A stretch of DNA of 64,000 nucleotides, from positions 62,001 to 126,000 of the forward strand of contig NZ_CP031947.1 in NCBI RefSeq assembly GCF_003443535.1, given 5' to 3'. Below, one piece after another: positions 9,432-18,806 of this stretch. The DNA is from Ruegeria sp. AD91A. GTDB lineage: Bacteria; Pseudomonadota; Alphaproteobacteria; Rhodobacterales; Rhodobacteraceae. The first letter of the stretch is position 1, and the number at the start of each line of letters is the position of its first letter. Both the position numbers and the translations under genes were made by a program. Under the pieces are notes generated by a model, which saw only the letters and a list, made by a program, of their open reading frames with translations, had not been told where the DNA came from and did not search any database.

Positions 9432-10421
9432 TCAGACTTCTCCGCTCTGCAACAGGATCTGCTTCCAGACCGAGGTTTCATCGAAAATAGTGTATTCACG
9501 ACGCAACTGCGGCTGCCCCGCAATCAGTGCGCCGAACTCAGCGTGGCTGATACCGAGGACATAAACCTGTGCACCAGTCGGCGCCCCAAACACGCCCCAG
9601 CCATCATGTTTGCCCCATAGGCTCCAGCGAATTGCCGCACGCGGAGGCATATCAGGGTCGTCTCGCCCGATCTGATGCTCAATCTTGAATTCTGCGTTCG
9701 GAAAACTCGCCCGCAGACCCATCCAGAAACGGTCGACGGCCTGCCAGCCATGCCCTGTTACGCCACCCACATATTCTGATTGAACAGCTCGGTCATATTC
9801 TGAACCGATCACGCCCATATCTGCATTCATTATCCGCGTCAGAATGTCGGCGTAGCGCTGCCCCCATTCGTTGTCATTCCCATGGCCTTTGTATGGTCCA
9901 GGCTGATCGATTTCGGGGGTCAGAGGCTTGACGCAGTTCTCCTTGCCTCCTTCGCGGGCAATCAGATTCGCGGCGTATTCCTTGGGATCCCAGCCCATCT
10001 GGCGTACAATCGCGCCTTGATCACGGATCAGCCATTCATCGTTGATCTGATTGTCGATGGCGTGGCAATCCGCAAGAATCCGGTAACGCAGCTTGGTGCC
10101 GGTTGGCTTGCCATAGACGCCCTCGGCCAAATGCGTGGCCGTTGAAATGATGCGATGAGAGCTCAGCATGCCCTCTTCCGGTGTGCCGGACCAGATCACG
10201 TCTTCGCCCAGCAGCTGCCGATCCGGAAACTCGGCCAGCGTTGCCATTGTGGCCCCAATGACATTCTGATTGCCCAAAACGACCGAACCGGGCGAACGGA
10301 CGACGATGTCATCGCTGTAATATTCATGCAGCGTGGCGATCCCCCGGTCTTCCCATATCTCTTTGGTGATGCCGATGATGTAATCCGGAAAATCCCGGAA
10401 TTTTGGATCGAAGCCTTTCAT
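9432..10421 (-). CDS. Two-domain SnoaL/NTF2-like protein A
   Basis: A 329-residue protein built of two NTF2-like alpha+beta-barrel domains (about 15-150 and 190-325). ATG at 10421 was chosen over ATG at 10445 because AAAGGA lies 7 nt upstream; this start also overlaps the LacI stop (ATGA). The second domain has SnoaL-type features (WQAVDRFWMGLRASFPNAEF, then GDRDDPDM-like acidic turn and AIRWSLWGKHDG). The NTF2 fold is used by polyketide cyclases, scytalone dehydratase, ketosteroid isomerase and epoxide hydrolases. It is more distant from the other three SnoaL-type proteins of this locus than they are from each other. The function is unknown but it is clearly part of the catabolic unit. Confidence 0.75.
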   Translation of the reverse strand: MKGFDPKFRDFPDYIIGITKEIWEDRGIATLHEYYSDDIVVRSPGSVVLGNQNVIGATMATLAEFPDRQLLGEDVIWSGTPEEGMLSSHRIISTATHLAEGVYGKPTGTKLRYRILADCHAIDNQINDEWLIRDQGAIVRQMGWDPKEYAANLIAREGGKENCVKPLTPEIDQPGPYKGHGNDNEWGQRYADILTRIMNADMGVIGSEYDRAVQSEYVGGVTGHGWQAVDRFWMGLRASFPNAEFKIEHQIGRDDPDMPPRAAIRWSLWGKHDGWGVFGAPTGAQVYVLGISHAEFGALIAGQPQLRREYTIFDETSVWKQILLQSGEV

Positions 10422-11461
10422 GTCTCTGTCCTTTGTGGGGCCCATCCCTTGGGCAATCGGGCCGAAGTCCGCACGATCAGCGGCCCATCAATGGCGACTT
10501 TACGCGCCGCAGCAGCTGTCGGTTTTTCAATATGGTCCAGCAGAGCATCCACGGTCTCGGAAACCATCAAATTGGCCCGCTGACGAATGGTCGTAAGATT
10601 GTAGGCAAGCCATCCGGCCTGAGGGACGTCATCGTAACCAACGACAGACACGTCTTCGGGCACACGCATTCCTAACTCAAACCGAATGACGTCCATGACC
10701 GCAAGCGCCATGTGATCATTGGCAACAAACACGGCATCAGGCCGTTTCAGCGGTTCGACATCAAACATACGGCGGGCCGCGAGGCGTGCGTTCTCAGTGT
10801 GAAACTCACCGATGTCGTGAGCGTACAGTTCTTGGCCCGCATCGCTGAGCGCGGCCCGGAAGCCGGCCTCGCGATCTCGCTGTGTTGAAGCGCCCTGCCA
10901 CCCGGCAATATAGGCGATGCGTCTGTGACCAGCGGCGATAAAGAACTCGGCCACCTTACGACCGCCAGCGTAGTTGTCCGATGTAACCGAGGTGATCCCG
11001 TCGATATCCTGACTGCGGTTGAACAACACCACCGGCACACCCGCCTGCTGACACCGCGTTGCAATATCCGACGACATCGCAACCGAGGCCAGAATGACGC
11101 CATCGACTTGATAATCGAGAATTTCCTCCATCACGTCGTCTATGTTTCCAGCGGTTCTGGAGGCCATGAAGATCAGAACGTGATAGCCCTGTTCCTGCAA
11201 TGCATTTGACAGTTTCTCAAGCGCTTCTGGGTAGAAGTAGTTGTCCAGATAGGCGACCACCAATCCGATGATGCGACTTTTCCCGGATACCATGGCGCGG
11301 GCCAGAACGTTTGGGCGATAGCCCAGTTCAGCGGCGGCTTTGCGCACTTTCTCCTCGGTTTTTTTGCTGACAGAGGCGCCAGGCGTGAAAACGCGGCTGA
11401 CGGCGGACTGGCTGACACCAGCCAACTGCGCAACCTGAAGAGATGTGACCTTCCTAGCCAT
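10418..11461 (-). CDS. LacI family transcriptional regulator
   Basis: A 347-residue repressor. The N-terminal helix-turn-helix is VTSLQVAQLAGVSQSAVSRVF with hinge ELGYRPNVLARAM. A periplasmic-binding-protein-like effector domain follows (IIGLVVAYLDN, GVILASVAMSSD, AVFVANDHMALAVMD, VSVVGYDDVPQAGW). ATG at 11461 is preferred over an upstream TTG at 11476 because it overlaps the SDR stop (ATGA). It lies inside the operon, so it is probably autoregulated. The two LacI-type palindromes with a central CG in front of the transporter genes (19875-19894, 19929-19948) are its likely targets. The effector is expected to be the imported sugar-like compound or a derivative. Confidence 0.9.
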   Translation of the reverse strand: MARKVTSLQVAQLAGVSQSAVSRVFTPGASVSKKTEEKVRKAAAELGYRPNVLARAMVSGKSRIIGLVVAYLDNYFYPEALEKLSNALQEQGYHVLIFMASRTAGNIDDVMEEILDYQVDGVILASVAMSSDIATRCQQAGVPVVLFNRSQDIDGITSVTSDNYAGGRKVAEFFIAAGHRRIAYIAGWQGASTQRDREAGFRAALSDAGQELYAHDIGEFHTENARLAARRMFDVEPLKRPDAVFVANDHMALAVMDVIRFELGMRVPEDVSVVGYDDVPQAGWLAYNLTTIRQRANLMVSETVDALLDHIEKPTAAAARKVAIDGPLIVRTSARLPKGWAPQRTET

Positions 11462-12225
11462 CAATCTGCTGTCCAACCCCCGTCAATCAACATCGAAGTA
11501 CCAGTGACCAGAGCAGAGGCGTCTGACGCGAGATACCGCACCGCGCCCATGATGTCTTCGACTTCTCCGATCCGGTCCAGCTTGATCTTGTCCATGATCC
11601 AAGCGGCACGTTCAGGATTGTCGAAAGTGGATTGGGTCAGGGGGGTTCTGATGAAAGTCGGGCAGACCGTGTTGATCCGAATGCCCTGTTTACCCCACTC
11701 GATCGCCATGGATTTGACCATGCCCTCCAGGCCATGCTTGGTTGCACAATAAAGTGCCCGGTCGACCCCACCGACATGCCCCATTTGGCTGGAGATGTGG
11801 ATGATCGATCCCGGCTTTCCTGCCTTGATCAAAGCGTGGGCGGCGTAGGCGGACAGGAAATAGGCCGAACGCAAATTGACATTGGTGACAACATCGAAGT
11901 CATCGGGCGTGGTTTCGATGGCCGCGCTGTGCCGTGCGATCCCGGCCGAATTCACCACGACATCAAAGCAGCGCGACGCGAAAAGCTGTTCCAATGCGCC
12001 CAGATCACCCTGATCCATCACAAGCGCTTCGGCCGACCAGCCGTGATCCTGCAAGGCAGCGACAGTGTCGTTCAACCGGTCCTTGCCTCTGGCCGCACAG
12101 ACGACATGCGCGCCTGCCTCGGCCAAAGCCACTGCACAGCCCTGACCGATGCCAGATGAAGCTCCGGTAACGAGGGCGGATTTGCCGTTCAGGGAAAACG
12201 AAGGGGTGCGTGGCAATTCGGTCAT
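11461..12225 (-). CDS. SDR family NAD(P)-dependent oxidoreductase
   Basis: A 254-residue classical short-chain dehydrogenase. The cofactor motif is TGASSGIGQG near residues 20-29, NSAG is present, and the catalytic set is the Ser of HISSQMGHVGG and YxxxK in YCATKHG. The C-terminal SMLIDGGW segment is typical of the gluconate-5-dehydrogenase/FabG-like subgroup. It overlaps the LacI gene and, by one base (TGATG), SnoaL-type gene B. In this locus it probably oxidises a hydroxyl of the imported compound or reduces a keto intermediate. Confidence 0.87.
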   Translation of the reverse strand: MTELPRTPSFSLNGKSALVTGASSGIGQGCAVALAEAGAHVVCAARGKDRLNDTVAALQDHGWSAEALVMDQGDLGALEQLFASRCFDVVVNSAGIARHSAAIETTPDDFDVVTNVNLRSAYFLSAYAAHALIKAGKPGSIIHISSQMGHVGGVDRALYCATKHGLEGMVKSMAIEWGKQGIRINTVCPTFIRTPLTQSTFDNPERAAWIMDKIKLDRIGEVEDIMGAVRYLASDASALVTGTSMLIDGGWTAD

Positions 12226-13277
12226 CAGTTCATTCCATCCGGTATTTCAATGCGGCCCATATTTCGAGCCTTGTTGAATTCCCGCAGACGGGCAAAGACG
12301 TCAACGCCAAGCTGCCGGTAGGCATCCAGCAAATCAACCAGCACCCAGTTTTCCCGGATCCTGCCGTTTTCCAAACGCCAGAAGTCGAGGCTGCGCATGG
12401 TGATCTTCTTGCCTGATGGAGCGATGCCCATCCAACCATCGTCTGTGACGGTCTGGATCATGTTGGGCCAGCCAGTCACGGCCGCATATTCCCCGTCACC
12501 GAAGAAGTGATAGGTGATGTCGTCCACAAACTGCCCGCGATCCGGCATACCGTTCAGAAACGGAATCTGATGCCAGTTGCGGAACCCTGCATACCCGCGC
12601 CCGGTGCCGATGCTCGAAGGTCCGTACCAGTTCATGCGCGGGTGCCAGAACCGCTCCATCTCCATCACCTCGGGGCCACCCTGGGACGGGTGTTTCTTGA
12701 GATGCTCCAGCATGTCGATGATGTGCTGGCAGGTCTGTTTTCCCTTGGCCGCATCATAAGGACCAGGGACAAACCCATCCTGAGTGGCAGGTCCCGGGAC
12801 GTGCCATTCGCGGCCCAGACTTGGCGCCATCGGCCAGGCATTCGCCTGCATCATAACTTCGGGGATGTCCCACAGCGCCTGCATCTCGACGATCTTGCCG
12901 TTTTCGAAGCGGTAGAATTCGTGAAACCGCATCGTGACCTGATGACCCGTTGGTGGGATATCCAGCCAAGGGCCGATGAAAACACCGGTGTAATACCCGC
13001 CGCATCCGACCCAATCTGCGCCGAACGCATCCGGCCCGGCCATGACGATGTAATCCCGACGCTCAAGATCGGGCCAGGCCGCCAGCAAGTCTTTATACCC
13101 AGTGTCATAGAAAGCATCACTGCCGATGCTGTCCCCAAAGGGATGACACAGACGGAACACGGCATCCGGCGACGTGATATCCGCTGAAGCCCGACGTACA
13201 CCCGCCTCATTGAAATCGTACATCGCAGCCCTGAGCGGTTCGATCAGGGCCTTGTGATGAGTATGTTTGTCACTCAT
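12225..13277 (-). CDS. Two-domain SnoaL/NTF2-like protein B
   Basis: A 350-residue protein of two tandem SnoaL-type domains. Domain 1 ends [20 protein letters not shown]; domain 2 starts around [19 protein letters not shown] and ends [20 protein letters not shown] then LGVDVFARL. The same landmarks occur in protein D (DIPHLMVQ, WHQDMIWWGPEGIGA, ENWIFIDLLHFW, GVDILAR) and the domain-2 landmarks in protein C, so B, C and D form one family. The pattern 'ENWVxxDLL...QLGVD' is typical of ester cyclase/SnoaL-like polyketide cyclase relatives. Translation is coupled to the HDH-like gene (overlap of 4) and to the SDR gene (TGATG). The catalytic role is unknown. Confidence 0.8.
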   Translation of the reverse strand: MSDKHTHHKALIEPLRAAMYDFNEAGVRRASADITSPDAVFRLCHPFGDSIGSDAFYDTGYKDLLAAWPDLERRDYIVMAGPDAFGADWVGCGGYYTGVFIGPWLDIPPTGHQVTMRFHEFYRFENGKIVEMQALWDIPEVMMQANAWPMAPSLGREWHVPGPATQDGFVPGPYDAAKGKQTCQHIIDMLEHLKKHPSQGGPEVMEMERFWHPRMNWYGPSSIGTGRGYAGFRNWHQIPFLNGMPDRGQFVDDITYHFFGDGEYAAVTGWPNMIQTVTDDGWMGIAPSGKKITMRSLDFWRLENGRIRENWVLVDLLDAYRQLGVDVFARLREFNKARNMGRIEIPDGMN

Positions 13278-14605
13278 TCAGCAGCGTCCCGGCAAGGGGC
13301 CGGCGTACCGTAGGGAACATTGATTCCGCCATATCGGCGCACACGAACGTTGCACTGTTCAGCGTGACCAACGAACCCTTCGAGCATGCACAGGCGCGAA
13401 CCATACTCGCCGATCAGCGTTGCGGCCTCGTCGGTCAGAACCTTTTGATAGCTGTGCGTCTTCAGGTACTTACCAACCCAAAGTCCACCAGTGTATCGCC
13501 CGGCCTTCTTGGTAGGCAGCGTGTGGTTGGTGCCAATCACCTTGTCCCCGTTCGAAACATTGGTGCGCGGCCCAAGGAACAACGCCCCATAGCAGGTCAT
13601 GTTCTCAAGGAACCAGTCGTCGCGGTCAGTCATCACCTGCACATGTTCCGAGGCAATATCATCGGCAACCCGCAACATCTCGTCATAGGTATCGCAGACA
13701 ATCACCTCGCCGTATTCATCCCACGACACTTTGGCGGTGTCTGCTGTCGGAAGGATACCCAGCAGGCGGTCAACTTCGGCCATCGTGTCTTCGGCCAGTT
13801 TGCGCGAATTGGTCAGCAGCACACAGGGGCTGTTGTATCCATGTTCGGCCTGACCAAGCAGATCCGTGGCGCAGAGTTCCGCATCTGCGGCGGACTCGTC
13901 AGCGATGACCATCGTTTCGGTAGGACCTGCGAACAGATCGATACCTACGCGCCCGAACAGCTGGCGCTTGGCTTCGGCCACAAACGCGTTGCCGGGACCA
14001 ACCAGCATATGAACGGGATCGATCGTCTCGGTACCCAGTGCCATCGCGCCAATCGCCTGAATGCCGCCCATGACATAGATCTCATGCGCGCCTCCAAGAT
14101 ACATGGCGGCAATCACCGCAGGGTTGGGTTTGCCCTGAAACGGGGGCGTGCATGCGATGATGCGCGGCACCCCTGCCACCGAGGCGGTCGCTACCGACAT
14201 ATGCGCCGAGGCGACCATCGGAAACTTGCCGCCAGGAACGTAGCATCCAACCGATTGCACAGGGATATTCTTATGGCCAAGGATAACGCCCGGCAGGGTT
14301 TCGACCTCAATGTCCAGCATTGAATCCCGCTGAGCCTGCGCAAAGTTGCGCACCTGTTCCTGCGCGAACTTGATATCGGCCAGCTCACGATCGGACAATT
14401 GCCCGATCAGGTCATCAATTTCCTGCTGGCTCAGGCGGAACGAGGCTGGCGAGTAGTTGTCGAACTTCTCACTCAACTCACGCACCGCGGCATCCCCACG
14501 GGTTTCGATGTCTTTCAGTGTCGCCTCAACCACGGCACGGGTCTTGGCATCATCCTCTGCCCGATCCGCATCGGACTTGCCGCGTTTAAGATACTCGATT
14601 GCCAT
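13274..14605 (-). CDS. Histidinol dehydrogenase family enzyme, HpsN-like (polyol to acid dehydrogenase)
   Basis: A 443-residue protein of the HisD fold. The NAD-site signature GPGN is at 203-206 and AGPTE at 226-230. HisD zinc ligands and catalytic residues appear kept: Q252 and H255 (GQAEHG), E320-H321 (ASEHVQV), D354 ([10 protein letters not shown]), H414 (FVGHAEQ). The locus has no histidine biosynthesis genes; these lie 43 kb away and include no hisD here. HisD-family members such as HpsN (sulfopropanediol 3-dehydrogenase) perform the same four-electron alcohol-to-acid oxidation on other substrates. The enzyme therefore probably oxidises a terminal CH2OH of the imported compound to a carboxylate. 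Sulfonate specificity cannot be decided from sequence alone. Confidence 0.85.
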   Translation of the reverse strand: MAIEYLKRGKSDADRAEDDAKTRAVVEATLKDIETRGDAAVRELSEKFDNYSPASFRLSQQEIDDLIGQLSDRELADIKFAQEQVRNFAQAQRDSMLDIEVETLPGVILGHKNIPVQSVGCYVPGGKFPMVASAHMSVATASVAGVPRIIACTPPFQGKPNPAVIAAMYLGGAHEIYVMGGIQAIGAMALGTETIDPVHMLVGPGNAFVAEAKRQLFGRVGIDLFAGPTETMVIADESAADAELCATDLLGQAEHGYNSPCVLLTNSRKLAEDTMAEVDRLLGILPTADTAKVSWDEYGEVIVCDTYDEMLRVADDIASEHVQVMTDRDDWFLENMTCYGALFLGPRTNVSNGDKVIGTNHTLPTKKAGRYTGGLWVGKYLKTHSYQKVLTDEAATLIGEYGSRLCMLEGFVGHAEQCNVRVRRYGGINVPYGTPAPCRDAAE

Positions 14606-14616
14606 CTTTCCAATCC

Positions 14617-15147
14617 TCAGTTTTGCGGCCGGGGCGGACGTTTCTCACCCCGATCAAATGCTTCCCAGCCTTCGCCGTTGAACAGGTCCACGCCCAGCTG
14701 AGCCGCAACGTGGGCAAAGTCGACATTCACCCAGTTGTCGACAATCTTGCCGTCGACCACTTTCCAGAAGTCCATGTACCTGATCTCGACACGCTTGCCC
14801 GTGGGGGCGATGCCCAGAAACTCGCCGGAATGCGTGGCTTCCTGGCGGCCAAACGCGGTTGCCCATTCACCCATGTAAAGACGTGCCTCGTCTATACAGG
14901 TCTTGTCCGAAAACGCCGCTTGGAACGGGCGTTGCCAGTTGTCCTGAAACTCTTTCAGGCCGGTCTTGGTTCCGCAGCCTTGATTGCCCATCCAGCGGAA
15001 GCCTTGGGCGAAGAATTCTCCGATATCGTCTATACGGTGGTCGTTCAGACCATCCACCATTGTTTCGATCACGCGGCGTGTGTCGTCGGTTTTGCTCATG
15101 TCCGTGTCGCGGGTCAGAACCGCTTGTTCGGGACGGGAACCTTTCAT
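14617..15147 (-). CDS. Single-domain SnoaL/NTF2-like protein C
   Basis: A 176-residue protein with one SnoaL-type domain. ATG at 15147 is preceded by AAAGGA and preferred over ATG at 15099. Landmarks are [46 protein letters not shown] and [20 protein letters not shown]. It corresponds to the second domain of proteins B and D (AAF-DK/R motif, ENW-VD, LGVD), and so may be the ancestral single-domain form or a split product. It sits between the permease gene (127 nt upstream) and the HDH-like gene (11 nt downstream). The function is unknown. Confidence 0.8.
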   Translation of the reverse strand: MKGSRPEQAVLTRDTDMSKTDDTRRVIETMVDGLNDHRIDDIGEFFAQGFRWMGNQGCGTKTGLKEFQDNWQRPFQAAFSDKTCIDEARLYMGEWATAFGRQEATHSGEFLGIAPTGKRVEIRYMDFWKVVDGKIVDNWVNVDFAHVAAQLGVDLFNGEGWEAFDRGEKRPPRPQN

Positions 15148-15274
15148 CTTTCTATCCTTTCAGGTTGCCGAGGGAAGGGATTGGGACGTGCGGCCCCAAT
15201 GCTCAGAAAGTCCCTTGGCATCCTGTTCAGCGCCGGATGGCGCGACATGGCATTATGTCGGGCCTTGTTGCTCA

Positions 15275-16429
15275 TTAGCCTTTGACTGCCCCGGCTGTCA
15301 GGCCGCTTACGATCTGGCGCTGGAAGATCAGGACAAGGAAGATCAGAGGAGCGGTGATCGACACGGCGGCGGCCACGGCAACCACTTGGTCGGTTGTCGT
15401 GGTCTCGCGGTTGAACATGCCGACGATGGCGGGAACCATGGTCTGGTTCTGCGCGTCCAACAGCAACGCGGTGACCAGAAAGTCGTTATAGGCCAACAGA
15501 AAGCTGAACAGACCTGTGGTGATCACGCCTGGCCACATCACCGGCATGATGACACGGCGGAAGGCCTGAAAGTGGCTGCATCCATCCACGCGGGCGGCCT
15601 CGTCCAATTCGGACGGGATGTTCTGGAAGAACGAGCGTAGCATCCAGATCGTGAAGGGTTGATTGATCGCAACCAGAACAGCGATTACCGCAAAAGGCTT
15701 GCCGTACAAGGTTGGTGCGTTTTCCCCCAAGATCGGGCTCAGCCATTCTGCCGAGTTTATGAACACCGGCAGATAGCCTGCCACCAGAACAGAATGCGGC
15801 AGGGCTCGGAAAACCAGTGCAACGATCAGGATCCAGAAGGCCAAAGTTGATCCTGACCGCGCCAGACCGTAGCCTGCCAATGTGCCCACGGTCAGCGACA
15901 CTGTCACCACGCCCGTCGTTACGATCAGCGAGTTCTTGAAGTTGTTTGAAAAGCCCCGGTCGATCCAGACGGTTTTGTAATGCTCGGTCGTCAGACCAAG
16001 CACATCCCGTCCCGGAGGGCCAAACAGCGGGTTCAACTGGTTCAGGATTGCAGGCAGGACGACGAAGAACACCAGCAGGAAACCCACCAGTAAGGCCAGC
16101 ACACCGATCAGCCAGCCGAACCATTCCTGTCCGGGTTTGGTGTAGGATCTGACCATTGAAGGTAACGTTCTGGTTGCCGCGAGGATCGTGCCCCAGATAA
16201 CCGCGATGCCCAGAATGATATCCAGCAGCGACAAACCCTTTCCGACGCTCAGCGTCGCCGGCCCGAAGATCACGTTCAGCGCGTTGCTGTCGAATGCATC
16301 GACGGGTGACTTGAAGCTCATCACCACGATCCAGAAGATCGGGAAGGCTGCGATCAGGCACCAGAATGCCAGAAAAATGTTTGAGGTCAGCCGCAGACTT
16401 AAAGGCTGCCGGAGCGCACGCGAGGACAT
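15275..16429 (-). CDS. CUT1-type carbohydrate ABC transporter permease (MalG-like)
   Basis: A 384-residue membrane protein. ATG at 16429 was chosen because it follows the stop of the other permease by one base and because the upstream extension is not membrane-like. Several hydrophobic segments are visible, including a longer than usual N-terminal region with extra segments around residues 55-75 and 105-130. The EAA loop reads DEAARVDGCSHFQAFRRVIMPVMWPG near the C-terminus, which contacts the ATPase. The protein is about 100 residues longer than typical MalG because of an inserted hydrophilic/TM stretch before residue 150. It forms the importer pore with the neighbouring MalF-like protein. 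Confidence 0.88.
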   Translation of the reverse strand: MSSRALRQPLSLRLTSNIFLAFWCLIAAFPIFWIVVMSFKSPVDAFDSNALNVIFGPATLSVGKGLSLLDIILGIAVIWGTILAATRTLPSMVRSYTKPGQEWFGWLIGVLALLVGFLLVFFVVLPAILNQLNPLFGPPGRDVLGLTTEHYKTVWIDRGFSNNFKNSLIVTTGVVTVSLTVGTLAGYGLARSGSTLAFWILIVALVFRALPHSVLVAGYLPVFINSAEWLSPILGENAPTLYGKPFAVIAVLVAINQPFTIWMLRSFFQNIPSELDEAARVDGCSHFQAFRRVIMPVMWPGVITTGLFSFLLAYNDFLVTALLLDAQNQTMVPAIVGMFNRETTTTDQVVAVAAAVSITAPLIFLVLIFQRQIVSGLTAGAVKG

Positions 16430-16430
16430 A

Positions 16431-17453
16431 TCAGTGACTTCCTTTGTGATCACGCCAGGTTCGGCGTAGCGGAAGGATAAGCAGGACGACGACGCCAATC
16501 ATGGTCAGCATCGAGTTGGCCGAAGCCCGGCTGATCGACCGGTTGCCGGCTTGATCCGGCGTCAGGTAGTCGAAGGTCAGCCATTGCAGTGAGATAACGT
16601 AGCCCTGGCTCGAAAAGCCGACGATCTCTTCGAACACGCGGTAGCTGTCCATCAGGTGGATCATCGACACGAAGATGATCAGCGGCATCAGATGCGGGAT
16701 GACGATGTACTTCAGCCGCTGCCAGCGGGTCGCTCCGTCTATTACGGCGCTTTCCAGGCTGTCCTGATTGACTGTTTGCAGACCGGCATAGAAGATGATG
16801 GCGGCAAAAGGCGCAACGTGCCAGACGCGGTAGATCATCATGAGAACTTCAATCGTCCAGGCCTGCGCGAACAGAGCTATGTCACGGTTCAGCCACCATT
16901 CCATCATCGCAGTCAGGATACCGTCGCCACGGAACAGCCAGTTGATCGACAGCACACCGATCACCGGCGTAATGATAAACGGCAGCAGTGAGACAAAAAT
17001 CACCGGTCCGCGGATCGATCGCGCGGCATTGTTGATCAGGATCGCAATCCCTAGCCCGCACCCGACCACCAGCGGCAGAGTAATCAGCGTAAAGGTCAAA
17101 GTGAACCGCAACGCTTTCCAGAAATTGATGGTGGATAACACATGCCAACTGCCGTCGCTTATGGCACGCCATGCGCGCTCGGGCTCCAGCACGTTGCGAT
17201 AGCTTTGCAAGCCGACATAATGGGTTTGCGTAATAATCTCGCCATGCTCGTCCAGCTTCGGCTGTGATACTTGCTCGGTCACGCAGGTCTGCGTCAGGAA
17301 GCCGGGTGTGCAGGTTTCCTTTTCGACGGTCTCATAGATCGGCTGGGTGACATAGAAACTCTGCTTGAACACGCTGACCAACGGGAACGCGATGAAGAGA
17401 AGCATCATAAAGACAGAGGGACCGACAAAGACGGCGAATGTCCGGAAATTCAT
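16431..17453 (-). CDS. CUT1-type carbohydrate ABC transporter permease (MalF-like)
   Basis: A 340-residue membrane protein with an N-terminal membrane segment (VFMMLLFIAFPLVSVF), a periplasmic loop of about 70 residues rich in Thr/Gln, and five further segments. The EAA loop is ESAVIDGATRWQRLKYIVIPHLMP. GAAAGG lies close upstream of ATG 17453. The long first loop contains two Cys (TCTPGFLTQTC) that could form a disulfide. It follows the binding-protein gene after a 66-nt gap with a strong hairpin, and pairs with the MalG-like subunit. Confidence 0.88.
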   Translation of the reverse strand: MNFRTFAVFVGPSVFMMLLFIAFPLVSVFKQSFYVTQPIYETVEKETCTPGFLTQTCVTEQVSQPKLDEHGEIITQTHYVGLQSYRNVLEPERAWRAISDGSWHVLSTINFWKALRFTLTFTLITLPLVVGCGLGIAILINNAARSIRGPVIFVSLLPFIITPVIGVLSINWLFRGDGILTAMMEWWLNRDIALFAQAWTIEVLMMIYRVWHVAPFAAIIFYAGLQTVNQDSLESAVIDGATRWQRLKYIVIPHLMPLIIFVSMIHLMDSYRVFEEIVGFSSQGYVISLQWLTFDYLTPDQAGNRSISRASANSMLTMIGVVVLLILPLRRTWRDHKGSH

Positions 17454-17490
17454 GGCTCTGCCTTTCTAATGGTTCTCGAGGGAAAGGGAT

Positions 17491-17510
17491 GGGAGGGCCG
17501 TAGCCCTCCC
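17491..17510 (-). terminator. Perfect intercistronic hairpin after the binding-protein gene
   Basis: GGGAGGGC (17491-17498) pairs perfectly with GCCCTCCC (17503-17510) around a 4-nt loop. It lies between the stop of the solute-binding-protein gene and the start of the MalF-like permease. There is no T-tract, so complete termination is unlikely. Such hairpins commonly protect the upstream mRNA or cause partial read-through, giving more binding protein than permease. Confidence 0.6.
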
Positions 17511-17519
17511 AAGGGAGGA

Positions 17520-18731
17520 TCAGTTGCTGATCAGACCCGCTTCTTTCGCGGCAGTGACGTAGTCTGCCTCGATATCGGCCAGAGTCGTCTGCGCGTCTTT
17601 GGCACCGGTCAGGTAGTCGGCCAGTCCGTTACCCAACGAGGTGTGCATGATGCCCATAGGACCGGAAGCCGGGTAAGCCTTGGCACCGCCTTCAGCGGAC
17701 GCTGCAGCACCTGCAGCCAAAGGACCTGCCGAATAGGCAGTGCTCAGCCATACTGCGACATCGTTGTTCGCACTGACCGTATCGGTGTCCATGCCCTCAA
17801 GTGCGACGCGGAAGGCAGCATCCGCTTCTTCGTCGCTCATGTTCGAAGCCAGAACAATACCGTCCCACCAGATTGTGGTCGCCGGAACCGCCGATCCCAT
17901 TGGAGCCGCGGCCATGGTCACCTTGCCAACGACCTGGCTTTCGGCCTCATCGTTCATCGCAGCGGCACGGCTGGCCCACAGGTTCGCCATCGCGATCTTG
18001 CCCTGCTGGAACTGCTGCTGAACATAGGTCGAGTCAGAGACCAGGTATTCCGGGTCCATATACTCGGTCATGGCCTTCAATGTCTCAAGCGCTGCTACGC
18101 CTTGCTCGTTATTGATGGCAGGCATGTTGCCGTCACCAAAGAACGAACCGCCCTCGCCCAAATACATGTTGACGAACTCCTGACCAAGGTTCCAACCGGT
18201 CTTGAACGTCCCACCAATGGGATAGTCCATGACGCCGGCTTCCTTGATCTTGGCAGCTGCGGAAAGAACATCGCCATAAGTCTTGGGCTCTTCGATGCCC
18301 AGTTCAGCCAGAACATCGTCGCGATACATCAGGTGCTGCGCATTCACCATCATCGCAATCGCCATGGTCTTGCCATCAACTTTGATTAACTGATTGGGCA
18401 GCAAATCCTGACCGTACTTCTCGACCAGATCGTCCAGCGGACGGATCGTACCGGCGTTGAGCAAAGGCACCAGAGTTGCGTTCGAAACACCGCCGATCTG
18501 ATAAAGCGCCGGATCAGCGGCAAATGCCTCAGGTTGCTTTTCGCGGAATTCCTGGTCCAGCGACGCGCTGAAATTGCCGCATTCTGCCATCGCATCGGTG
18601 ACCGCCTTCCAGGCTTCAAAACCGGCGGACAGTGATTTCAGCGGTACATCATTTTCAAAGGCGCAATCTGCCCACGAGCCGGTGGCGGCGATGGACATGG
18701 CTCCGGCCATGAGGATCGTCTTGAGTTTCAT
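17520..18731 (-). CDS. Carbohydrate ABC transporter substrate-binding protein (CUT1 family)
   Basis: A 403-residue exported protein. The signal peptide runs MKLKTILMAGAMSIAATGSWA with cleavage before DCAFEND. The mature part has the extracellular solute-binding type 1 pattern (FREKQPEAFAADPALYQIGGVSN, LDDLVEKYGQDLLPNQL, YRDDVLAELGIEEPKTYGDVL, QQGKIAMANLWASRA). There is no lipobox. It delivers the substrate to the MalF/MalG-like permeases encoded just downstream. Aromatic-rich WWDG and WNLG stretches would fit a sugar-stacking site; the ligand is not identifiable by eye. Confidence 0.88.
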   Translation of the reverse strand: MKLKTILMAGAMSIAATGSWADCAFENDVPLKSLSAGFEAWKAVTDAMAECGNFSASLDQEFREKQPEAFAADPALYQIGGVSNATLVPLLNAGTIRPLDDLVEKYGQDLLPNQLIKVDGKTMAIAMMVNAQHLMYRDDVLAELGIEEPKTYGDVLSAAAKIKEAGVMDYPIGGTFKTGWNLGQEFVNMYLGEGGSFFGDGNMPAINNEQGVAALETLKAMTEYMDPEYLVSDSTYVQQQFQQGKIAMANLWASRAAAMNDEAESQVVGKVTMAAAPMGSAVPATTIWWDGIVLASNMSDEEADAAFRVALEGMDTDTVSANNDVAVWLSTAYSAGPLAAGAAASAEGGAKAYPASGPMGIMHTSLGNGLADYLTGAKDAQTTLADIEADYVTAAKEAGLISN

Positions 18732-18806
18732 AGGTTTCTCCCTGTCAGGATCGGTCCGTCGTCGACGTCCGGACCGGTGTTATGCCCTTTCGGGCCATTT
18801 GTGGGG

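Noticed and set aside
13274..14605. Calling the dehydrogenase gene hisD
   Set aside because: Gene context is catabolic and coupled to an importer; HpsN-like paralogues share all HisD active-site residues.
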